From assembly GCF_025567525.1 (NCBI RefSeq), contig NZ_JAOQJY010000003.1, positions 165,105 through 229,104 of the forward strand: a stretch of 64,000 nt of DNA, given 5' to 3'. The notes beneath the pieces are model-generated. The model searched no databases, was not told the DNA's origin, and saw nothing but the letters and a program-made list of their open reading frames with translations. The position numbers were made by a program, and so were the translations under genes. The first letter of the stretch is position 1, and each line of letters begins with the position of its first letter. The DNA is from Gallintestinimicrobium propionicum (GTDB lineage: Bacteria; Bacillota; Clostridia; Lachnospirales; Lachnospiraceae). Shown piece after piece: positions 40,520 to 48,179 of the stretch.

Positions 40520-42955
40520 TTAGCCCATCACAACCGTAACGTCATAGTGCTGTTTGTCTTTGGTGAAAGGAACGACACAGCCGTCAATGGGAGTTCCGTC
40601 AACAAGAAGGGAAACAACTCCTTTTTCCACGTGGTGCGGGTTCTGGATGTGGATATCATAGTCGGCATTGCGGTAGTGTCTGTGGATATCATATCCGCTG
40701 CAATCAGAAGGAATGCAGGGATTGATACGCAGACCATTCCAGTCGGGGCAAATGCCAAGGATGTATTGGGAGATATTGACAAAGGTCCATGCCGCAGTAC
40801 CGGTCAGCCAGCTGTTTTTTGCTTCACCGTGTCTGGGAGCGTCTGCGCCGGCAACCATCTGTGCATAAACGTAAGGCTCGGTGCGGTGGATGTCACTGAT
40901 ATCTTCCAGATAAGCGGGACAGGTTTTACGATATACCTCAAATGCGCGATTGCCTCTGCCAATGACGGTTTCTGCGATGGAAATCCAGGGATTATTGTGG
41001 CAGAAGATTCCGGCATTTTCCTTGTACCCGGGCGGGTAGGAGCTGACCTCTCCAAGCTCCAGGTGATATCTGGTATAGGCAGGCTGCAGGAGCATGACGC
41101 CGTATTTGGTATCCAGATGTTTTTGGACAGAGTCCAGGGCTTTTTGCGCAAGCCCTTCCTGTACGCCAATGCCTGCGAGGACGCAGAAGCCCTGGGGTTC
41201 GATAAAGATCTGACCTTCTTCACATTCCCGGGAGCCGACCTTGTGACTGTAGGCATCGTAGGCCCGGAGGAACCATTCCCCGTCCCAGCCGGAATCCAGG
41301 ACTGCCTGATAGACTGCTGCAACCTCCTTACGGGCACGGACTGCCTCCACAGCATTGCCGAGAAGAGAGACAAGCTGCGCGTACTCTTCCCCATATTTAA
41401 CGAACATTCCGGCAATAAATACGGATTCTGCGACAGGACCCTCACTTGGTCCAAAGGTCTGGAAGGATTCGCCGGGCTCTGCGGAAAAACAGTTTAAATT
41501 CAGACAGTCATTCCAGTCGGCACGACCGATCAGCGGAAGCCCGTGAGGTCCCTTATGCGTTACAGTAAAGTCAAAGGAGCGCTTCAGATGCTCCAAAAGC
41601 GGCTGCTGAGTTCCGGGGGTGCTGTTAAAGGTAACTGGCTCTTTTAAAATGGAAAAATCGCCGGTTTCTTTGATGTAAGCAACCGTACCGGCGATCAGCC
41701 AGAGGGGATCGTCGTTAAAGCCTCCGCCGATATCTGCGTTTCCACGTTTGGTCAGCGGCTGATACTGATGGTATGCACTGCCATCCTCAAACTGAGTGGC
41801 TGCGATATCCAGTATTCGCTCGCGGGCGCGCTCCGGAATCAGATGGACGAAACCGAGCAGATCCTGACAGGAGTCACGGAACCCCATTCCACGGCCGATG
41901 CCGGATTCGTAATAAGAAGCGCTTCGGGACATATTGAAGGTAACCATGCACTGGTACTGGTTCCAGATATTTACCATGCGATCCACTTCCCTGGAGTCAG
42001 AGGAAATATGATATCGGGACAGAAGCGCTGTCCAGTAATGGCGAAGCGCAAGAAAAGCATCTTGTACCTGGTCGGGATTACTGTAGCGTGACAAAAGGGC
42101 ATGGGCAGGCTTTTTATTGATGACACCCGGCGCTTCCCATTTTTCTTCAACGGGTACTTCGACATATGCAGTGACAAAAATAAAGGTTTTGCTTTCGCCC
42201 GGCTGAAGTGTCAGATCAATCTGATGGGCTGCAATAGGAGACCAGCCGCTGGCTACGGAATTGGAGAGCTGGCCTTTTTCAACAGCGGAAGGATTCTGAT
42301 TGCTGCGGTATGGACCAAGAAAGGAATCCCGGTCTGTCTCGAAGGCGGTTATCGGTGTGTTGACAGAAAACAGAGCGTAGTGATTCCGACGTTCCCGGTA
42401 TTCTGTTTTGTGATAAAGAATGGAACCTTCTATTTCCACCTCTCCGGTGCTGAAGTTACGCTGGAAATTCTTCATATCATCATCCGCATTCCAGAGACAC
42501 CATTCCAGATAAGAAAACAACTGAATCGTTTTCTCCCGCTCAGAATCATTGGTAAGCGTAAGCTGATTGATCTCGCAGGAATCCTCAAGAGGTACGAAGG
42601 TGAGCAGGGAGGCCTTCAGATGGTTTTTCTGCCCGGTAAAGCGGCTGTATCCCATTCCATGCCGGCATTCATAAAAATCCAGAGGGGTCTGGGTCGGCTG
42701 CCAGCCGGGATTCCAGATGCTGTTTCCTTCTTTGAGATAGAAATATCTGCCATTGGAATCCGCAGGGACGTTGTTGTAGCGATAGCGGGTCAGACGGAGA
42801 AGCTTTGCATCTTTATAGAAAGAGTAGCCGCCGCAGGTGTTGGAAATAAGACTGAAAAAATCGCGGCAGCCAAGATAGTTGATCCAGGGAAGCGGCGTTG
42901 CAGGATCTGTGATGACATATTCCCGGTTGATATCATCAAAGTAACCGTATTTCAT
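40520..42955 (-). CDS. cbp: GH94 cellobiose phosphorylase
   Basis: An 811-residue cytoplasmic enzyme that splits cellobiose with phosphate into glucose 1-phosphate and glucose, saving ATP. Length and domains are those of bacterial cellobiose phosphorylases: N-terminal beta-sandwich, helical linker, (alpha/alpha)6 barrel. The likely acid catalyst is Asp483 in IGRADWNDCLN. QYQPLTKRGNADIGGGFNDD also matches the family. The start at 42955 has GGAGG five bases before it; the ATG at 42967 overlaps that site. It is divergent from lacI-3, with matching operators on both promoters. Cellodextrin phosphorylase is less likely because those proteins are longer. Confidence 0.92.
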   Translation of the reverse strand: MKYGYFDDINREYVITDPATPLPWINYLGCRDFFSLISNTCGGYSFYKDAKLLRLTRYRYNNVPADSNGRYFYLKEGNSIWNPGWQPTQTPLDFYECRHGMGYSRFTGQKNHLKASLLTFVPLEDSCEINQLTLTNDSEREKTIQLFSYLEWCLWNADDDMKNFQRNFSTGEVEIEGSILYHKTEYRERRNHYALFSVNTPITAFETDRDSFLGPYRSNQNPSAVEKGQLSNSVASGWSPIAAHQIDLTLQPGESKTFIFVTAYVEVPVEEKWEAPGVINKKPAHALLSRYSNPDQVQDAFLALRHYWTALLSRYHISSDSREVDRMVNIWNQYQCMVTFNMSRSASYYESGIGRGMGFRDSCQDLLGFVHLIPERARERILDIAATQFEDGSAYHQYQPLTKRGNADIGGGFNDDPLWLIAGTVAYIKETGDFSILKEPVTFNSTPGTQQPLLEHLKRSFDFTVTHKGPHGLPLIGRADWNDCLNLNCFSAEPGESFQTFGPSEGPVAESVFIAGMFVKYGEEYAQLVSLLGNAVEAVRARKEVAAVYQAVLDSGWDGEWFLRAYDAYSHKVGSRECEEGQIFIEPQGFCVLAGIGVQEGLAQKALDSVQKHLDTKYGVMLLQPAYTRYHLELGEVSSYPPGYKENAGIFCHNNPWISIAETVIGRGNRAFEVYRKTCPAYLEDISDIHRTEPYVYAQMVAGADAPRHGEAKNSWLTGTAAWTFVNISQYILGICPDWNGLRINPCIPSDCSGYDIHRHYRNADYDIHIQNPHHVEKGVVSLLVDGTPIDGCVVPFTKDKQHYDVTVVMG

Positions 42956-43082
42956 AAAAACCTCCATTCTACAGACGCCTTTGTGCCGAAGAAGCTCTGC
43001 GCAGATCCTCTTTTGAAATGAGGTTTCAGGATGCTTTGGGGCGTCTGCTGTACAAGAAAGCCTGTGCCAGGCAACTGCAGTT

Positions 43083-43151
43083 TAAACGATTAAGTTAAAC
43101 GCAGAGCTATTATATATTTCGGATTATATTGAAAAAATGCGATAAAATCAA
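43083..43151 (-). promoter_or_regulatory. promoter and operator of cbp
   Basis: TTGATT (43151-43146) and TATAAT (43128-43123) are 17 bp apart. The element CGTTTAA-CTTAA-TCGTTTA lies just downstream (43101-43083). The same layout and motif appear at the lacI-3 promoter. Confidence 0.75.
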
Positions 43152-43338
43152 TGAAAATGAAAAGGAACAGCTTACGAAAATGAAAGCGTCAAAGGACGAT
43201 TTTCTGGGTTATGTTGACGAAACTGCAGCGAAACTATGATGCGTAAGTAAAAGAGAAGGATAAAATATAAAAATGTAACAAAAAGTTGATTCTCAAATTG
43301 TATAAAGTGGCAAAATGATTAAAAATAATAAAAAGATA

Positions 43339-43400
43339 TTGAAATATATGTGCATGGCGCATATAATGCAATTAAAGAAAACGTTTAAGTATATCGTTTA
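43339..43400 (+). promoter_or_regulatory. promoter and operator of lacI-3
   Basis: TTGAAA (43339-43344) and TATAAT (43362-43367) are 17 bp apart, followed by CGTTTAA-GTATA-TCGTTTA at 43382-43400. The half-sites are direct repeats 12 bp apart. The remaining AT-rich sequence between the divergent genes (42956-43491) shows nothing else I can support. Confidence 0.75.
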
Positions 43401-43491
43401 CGTAACAAACTGCTGCGTGAAAGAAAGCAGCAGGATATAAGGATAAGACGCAAAGAAAAAACGGAGGTGTCGAAGGCAGGAGGTAGGCGAT

Positions 43492-44517
43492 ATGGTTTCC
43501 TTAAAAGACATCGCAAAGGAATGTCAGGTTTCCGTTGCAACAGTCAGCAAGGCGCTGAACGATCATGCAGACATCAGCGAGGAACGCAAGAAGATGATTC
43601 GTGAGAAGGCAGAAGAAATGGGATATCGTCCGAATCTGTTTGCGAGGACATTGAAGACGAATCGCAGTTATAACATCGGAGTTCTTTTCACGGATGCAGA
43701 GCATAATGGTCTGACACATGATTATTTCGCAGCAGTATTGGATAGCTTCAAGGTAGCTGCAGAGGCAAGAGATTATGATCTTACATTTGTCAATTGCGGA
43801 GGCTCCGGCGGAAAGCGGATGACGTATCTGGAGCATGCCAGATATCGGGGATTTGACGGAATTATGATTGCATGTGTTGATTTTTCAGAGCCGGAGGTGC
43901 TGCAGCTTGCACTGAGTGATATTCCGGTTGTGACCATCGACTATATCTTCAATGATCGTCTGGCAGTTGTTTCGGATAATGCAAAGGGAATGGAAGATCT
44001 GTTCACTTATATTTATCAGATGGGACATCGAAGAATTGCATACATCCACGGTACAGATTCCGCAGTTACAACAAACCGTCTGTCCTCTTTTTACAGGACA
44101 GCAGAAAAGTTTGGAGTGGAGATCCCGGATGAATATGTGATGATGACAAGATACCGTGATACCAAGGGCGCGGGAGAAGCGACAGAGAAGCTTCTTGATC
44201 TGAGAAGACCGCCGACTTGTATTTTATATCCGGACGATTTTGCAGCATTGGGAGGCATCCATGTGATCCGGGAACGGGGAATGTCTATCCCGGAAGATAT
44301 TTCCATTGCAGGCTATGATGGAATCCGGTTGGCGAAGCTGACTGTTCCGAATCTAACGACACTCTGTCAGGATACACAGCATCTTGGACAGTACGCAGCA
44401 GAGAAGCTGATCGATCTGATCGAAAAGCCCAAAACTGCAATGCGGAATATCACGATAGTACAGGGAAAATTGTATGAGGGTCAAACAGTTTTAAAGCTGG
44501 ATGGCAGCAGAGGGTAG
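43492..44517 (+). CDS. LacI-family transcriptional regulator 3
   Basis: A 341-residue repressor with helix-turn-helix SLKDIAKECQVSVATVSKAL, hinge YRPNLFARTLK and a sensor fold from NIGVLFTDAEHNGLTHDYFA. The start at 43492 is preceded by AGGAGG. The same operator motif downstream of its own and the cbp promoter suggests it represses both until a cellobiose-type signal appears. The ABC genes that follow have no copy of the motif at 44518-44624, so they may be read through from this gene or controlled otherwise. Confidence 0.93.
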   Translation: MVSLKDIAKECQVSVATVSKALNDHADISEERKKMIREKAEEMGYRPNLFARTLKTNRSYNIGVLFTDAEHNGLTHDYFAAVLDSFKVAAEARDYDLTFVNCGGSGGKRMTYLEHARYRGFDGIMIACVDFSEPEVLQLALSDIPVVTIDYIFNDRLAVVSDNAKGMEDLFTYIYQMGHRRIAYIHGTDSAVTTNRLSSFYRTAEKFGVEIPDEYVMMTRYRDTKGAGEATEKLLDLRRPPTCILYPDDFAALGGIHVIRERGMSIPEDISIAGYDGIRLAKLTVPNLTTLCQDTQHLGQYAAEKLIDLIEKPKTAMRNITIVQGKLYEGQTVLKLDGSRG

Positions 44518-44624
44518 TACGGTAATGGCTACTTCGGAAACAACGGTAAAGGATGTAGGATACTGAAAGCTCCGGAGAATGCTTAAATTTTATAAACTTA
44601 TAAACTCATAGGAGGGTTTGGGGT

Positions 44625-46067
44625 ATGAAAAAGAAAATGCTTGGTTTGTTACTTTCAACAGCAATGCTGGCAACGACAGTAGCAGGGTGCGGATCCACAG
44701 CAGCAACTACTGCTTCTGCACCGGCGGCAGAAGAGACCGCTAAGACAGAAGCGGCAGAATCTACAGCTGCAGATACTGCGGATACAGAAGCTGCCGCAGG
44801 CGACAGTTCCGAACTTGCTTATACAGGCGAGCTCGAGATTATGCATTACTCTACTTCCGAAGAATCTGAAGGAAATGGCGGCTCTGATGGCTTCCGTACC
44901 GTACTGGGTGAGTGGGATGACGCACATCCGGATATTACGCTGACGCAGACTGTTCTTGCAAATGCAGAGTATAAGACACAGATCGCAACACTGGCTGCAG
45001 CAGATGACCTGCCCGATGTATTCCTGCTTCAGGGCATGAACACCATCGACTGGGCAAAACAGGGTCTGGTTTATGATCTGACAGATGATATCAAAGCATC
45101 TCCGTATTATGCAGATTACAATACCGCGTATTTCGCACCGTTTACTTATGAAGATTCCATGTACGGCTTCCCGGCACTGACCGGCGGTACCTGTACTGTT
45201 GTGATTTATGATAAGGCAATGTGGAAAGAAGCAGGATACGATCAGTTCCCGTCTACCTGGGAAGATGTAGAAAAAGCTTCCGAGTACTTTAACGGCAAGG
45301 GTATTACGACAGTTGCATTCGGCAACGGCGGCAAGTGGCAGGCAAACTCCGATTTCCTTTCCACACTGGGCAACCGTTACACCGGCCCTGACTGGTTTAT
45401 GAGCCTGGTGGCAAAGAGCGGCGCAGCATTTACAGATGATACATTTGTAAGCGCCCTGACAGAGATGCAGAGACTCTTTACCGATACCAAGATCTTCAAC
45501 GAAGACTTTAACGTTGTTACCAATGAAGACGCGCGTGAATATTACATTTCCGGCGATGCAGCAGCATTCATCGGCGGTAACTGGGATGAATCCTACATCT
45601 GGGCAGCCTTAAAGGATGCTGACGAAGAGAAATTCAATAACATGGGCTTTGCGGTTCTGCCTCAGCCTGCAGATGCAACACAGGCTCCGAATTCCCAGAA
45701 TATCGGTCTTGGATACGCAGTTGCAATCAACTCCAAGCTGGCTGACGATCCTGAAAAACTGGCAGCAGCAATTGACCTGGCTGAGTACATTACCGGTCCC
45801 GCATTTGCAAGCTATGTAGCTGAAAATTATGCACTGGGCGGCCTGACCAAGGTTGCAGACGTTGACCTGAGCGCATTTGATCAGATCACACAGGATTTCT
45901 ACAACTGGTCTTATGTGGACACCGATACCTGTGAAATTTATGATTCTTACATTACCAATGCAGTTTGGGATGTTTTAAATACTGACCTTCAGACCATGAT
46001 GAATGGTGATATCACCCCTGAAGAAGTAGCCCAGAACGCCCAGGACGCATACGAAGCCAACTACTAA
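44625..46067 (+). CDS. sugar ABC transporter substrate-binding lipoprotein, system 3
   Basis: A 480-residue CUT1 binding protein with a lipoprotein signal (VAGCGS, Cys near 22) and an Ala/Glu/Thr linker. The binding fold starts TGELEIMHYSTSEESEGNGG; a Trp/Tyr-rich C-terminal part (DFYNWSYVDTDTCEIYDSY) is typical of oligosaccharide receptors. AGGAGG precedes the start. It leads an operon with two permeases and an alpha-xylosidase. The context suggests cello-oligosaccharides or xyloglucan fragments as ligand (inference). Confidence 0.92.
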   Translation: MKKKMLGLLLSTAMLATTVAGCGSTAATTASAPAAEETAKTEAAESTAADTADTEAAAGDSSELAYTGELEIMHYSTSEESEGNGGSDGFRTVLGEWDDAHPDITLTQTVLANAEYKTQIATLAAADDLPDVFLLQGMNTIDWAKQGLVYDLTDDIKASPYYADYNTAYFAPFTYEDSMYGFPALTGGTCTVVIYDKAMWKEAGYDQFPSTWEDVEKASEYFNGKGITTVAFGNGGKWQANSDFLSTLGNRYTGPDWFMSLVAKSGAAFTDDTFVSALTEMQRLFTDTKIFNEDFNVVTNEDAREYYISGDAAAFIGGNWDESYIWAALKDADEEKFNNMGFAVLPQPADATQAPNSQNIGLGYAVAINSKLADDPEKLAAAIDLAEYITGPAFASYVAENYALGGLTKVADVDLSAFDQITQDFYNWSYVDTDTCEIYDSYITNAVWDVLNTDLQTMMNGDITPEEVAQNAQDAYEANY

Positions 46068-46103
46068 GGAAAATGCCCTGCCCCGCAGAGCAGGGCATTT
46101 TCC
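46068..46103 (+). promoter_or_regulatory. strong hairpin directly after binding protein 3
   Basis: GGAAAATGCCCTGC pairs perfectly with GCAGGGCATTTTCC, starting at the base after the stop codon. The T tract lies in the stem, so partial termination is possible. Confidence 0.65.
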
Positions 46104-46238
46104 GCTACTTCTCAAGGTGCGGAGCGCCTTGAGAAGGTTCCGAAGAGAGAGCTACTTCTCAAGGTGCGGAGCGCCTTGAGAAGGTTCCGAAGGGGCTGCT
46201 ACTTCTCAAGGGGCGGAGCGCCTTGAGAAGGTTCCGAA
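46104..46238. repeat. three tandem 47-bp hairpin repeats
   Basis: Units start at 46104, 46151 and 46198. Each contains CTTCTCAAGG, a short centre TGCGGAGCG (one base changed in the third) and CCTTGAGAAG, then GGTTCCGAA. All lie between the binding-protein and permease genes. Confidence 0.85.
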
Positions 46239-46252
46239 ATAGGAAAGTACAG

Positions 46253-46287
46253 AGCCGTTCTGCCTGCCATCAGGCGGGACGGCTTTT
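46253..46287 (+). terminator. terminator-like hairpin before permease 3
   Basis: GCCGTTCTGCCTG-ccat-CAGGCGGGACGGC pairs over 13 bp with two wobbles and is followed by TTTTG, 25 bp before the MalF-type start. It may attenuate expression of the downstream genes. Confidence 0.6.
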
Positions 46288-46312
46288 GCGCAAAATAAGG
46301 GAGGGATCCTTG

Positions 46313-47206
46313 ATGCTGACTGCGATCAAACCAAAAAAAAGAACGATTCTCCTGTATCTGCTGGTGCCGGTGGCGATGTTCGTATTTACTGTTTTTGTAC
46401 CATTGGTTACAGCACTTGTATACAGTTTTTATGAATGGAAGGGCGGCCCGCAGAAGACCTTTACAGGGCTAACAAACTACATCACTCTGTTCCATGACGG
46501 TACCTTCTGGCAGGCCTTCGGACATAATATCTATCTGGTTGTGGCGTGTATTATTGGGCAGATCGGTATTGCCTTTATTTTAGTACTGATGGTAAATTCC
46601 AGAGTTGTCAAATTAAAGGGGATCCATCGAACCTTTGGCTTCTTTCCAAGCACAATTTCTGCAGTTTGCCTTGGTTTGATCTGGAACATGATCTATCATA
46701 ACCAGTACGGGATCATCAACTGGTTTTTGAGAACGATCGGCAGACCGGATCTTTGTAAGGTATGGCTCAATGAAACAAAGCTGGTCATGCTGCTTGTCTC
46801 AATTCCGCTGATTTGGCAGTATATCGGATACTACATGGTGATCATCCTTTCCGCGATTTCCTCCATCAGCACCGAAATCTTTGAAAGTGCGGAAATTGAC
46901 GGTGCGAACGGTATACAGAGCGCACTCTACATTACACTGCCGCTGATCAAGAATACAATGCTTGTCTGCATTACGCTGTGTATTGCAGGTAATATGAAAG
47001 CCTTTGACAATATTTATGTTATGACAAAGGGCGGTCCCGGAACATCCTCCATGGTAATGGCGATGTATGGATATCAGGTATCCTTTAACCAGAGTAATAT
47101 GGGATACGGCAGCTGTATTTCTGTGGGCATTTTTGTATTATCGCTTCTTGTGATCGGCGGAGCACAGGGGCTGATCAAACGGCTCACCAGAGAAAAGGAG
47201 GCGTAG
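46313..47206 (+). CDS. sugar ABC transporter permease (MalF type), system 3
   Basis: A 297-residue membrane subunit. The first membrane segment is LLYLLVPVAMFVFTVFVPLV and the EAA loop region is FESAEIDGANGIQSALYITL. The start at 46313 has GGGAGG upstream; the open frame to 46223 runs through hairpin repeats and is rejected. It is separated by only three bases from the MalG-type gene. Confidence 0.92.
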   Translation: MLTAIKPKKRTILLYLLVPVAMFVFTVFVPLVTALVYSFYEWKGGPQKTFTGLTNYITLFHDGTFWQAFGHNIYLVVACIIGQIGIAFILVLMVNSRVVKLKGIHRTFGFFPSTISAVCLGLIWNMIYHNQYGIINWFLRTIGRPDLCKVWLNETKLVMLLVSIPLIWQYIGYYMVIILSAISSISTEIFESAEIDGANGIQSALYITLPLIKNTMLVCITLCIAGNMKAFDNIYVMTKGGPGTSSMVMAMYGYQVSFNQSNMGYGSCISVGIFVLSLLVIGGAQGLIKRLTREKEA

Positions 47207-47209
47207 GAC

Positions 47210-48067
47210 ATGAAAAAGGATAATGGAACACATCGTATCCGCAAAGGAATCCTGGCAGTATTTATGAATCTGATCCTGATCATTTTCTCGCTGTCCTGTA
47301 TTTTCCCGATGATCTGGATGCTGTACTCTTCGTTAAAAGAAAAGAGGGCATTTAATGCAGATATTGTTGGGCTGCCCAAAAACCCGACTCTGATCAATTA
47401 CATCAGGATCCTGAGCAATTCCGATTATCATCTGGGAGAATCCATGTTCAACAGTGTACGTACAACTACACTGTCCATCATTTTGATCGTATTATTTTCG
47501 TTTATTGTGGGTTATATTTTGGCAAGGGTTCATTTTAAGGGAAACCGCGCACTGTATGTCATGTTTTTGATGGGAATGCTGATTCCGATCCATTCGCTGC
47601 TGGTGCCGATCTATGTGGTTTTCAAAAAATGCGGAATTTCCGACCAGTGGTATACGCTGCTTTTACCCTATGTATCCTTCGGACTTCCGATGGGGATTTT
47701 TTTGGTAGAAGGATACGTCAAAACCATTCCGGTTTCGCTGGAAGAGGCAGCTGCAATTGATGGAAGCAGCTTTTCAAATACACTTTGGAGGATTATTCTG
47801 CCGATCACCAAACCGATTCTGGTGACAGTTGCGATCATACAGATCTTTAGCTGCTGGAATGAGTTCTCCTTCGCACTGGTACTGATCAAAAATGTTTCAC
47901 TGCAGACAGTACCGCTGGCACTGACACAGTTTAAGGGACAGTTTGCATCAGATTATCCGAAGCAAATGGCGGCAATGCTGATCACCATGTCTCCTATCGT
48001 AATTTTGTATTTTGCGTTCAGTAAGCAGATTATTGAAGGAATGGTTGCAGGTGCGGTAAAGGGATGA
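47210..48067 (+). CDS. sugar ABC transporter permease (MalG type), system 3
   Basis: A 285-residue membrane subunit with first segment LIIFSLSCIFPMIWMLYSSL, EAA loop LEEAAAIDGSSFSNTLWRII and C-terminus KQIIEGMVAGAVKG. AGGAGG precedes the start. It completes the importer with the preceding permease; the ATPase must be supplied from elsewhere. It is followed by the alpha-xylosidase gene. Confidence 0.93.
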   Translation: MKKDNGTHRIRKGILAVFMNLILIIFSLSCIFPMIWMLYSSLKEKRAFNADIVGLPKNPTLINYIRILSNSDYHLGESMFNSVRTTTLSIILIVLFSFIVGYILARVHFKGNRALYVMFLMGMLIPIHSLLVPIYVVFKKCGISDQWYTLLLPYVSFGLPMGIFLVEGYVKTIPVSLEEAAAIDGSSFSNTLWRIILPITKPILVTVAIIQIFSCWNEFSFALVLIKNVSLQTVPLALTQFKGQFASDYPKQMAAMLITMSPIVILYFAFSKQIIEGMVAGAVKG

Positions 48068-48112
48068 TCACACAGCTATTTGTGCCGCAGGCGTCACAAA
48101 ATAGCTGGGATC
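48066..48112 (+). promoter_or_regulatory. hairpin between permease 3 and the alpha-xylosidase gene
   Basis: CAGCTATTTGTG pairs with CACAAAATAGCTG (one bulge), extended by outer GATC/GATC. It begins at the stop codon and has no T run. Confidence 0.5.
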
Positions 48113-48179
48113 GCAGAGCCGAACTGGATGTTTGCCTCGCGATTTCTTCGGCGTAAGCGTCTGCGGAATGGAGAATAAC

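Noticed and set aside
43180..43239. Small open frame of 19 codons upstream of lacI-3 that reads Lys/Asp/Glu-rich
   Set aside because: It lies between the divergent promoters and has no ribosome site; purine-rich AT DNA gives such frames by chance.
46104..46238. CRISPR array
   Set aside because: The repeats are contiguous 47-bp hairpin units without unique spacers, and no cas genes are present.
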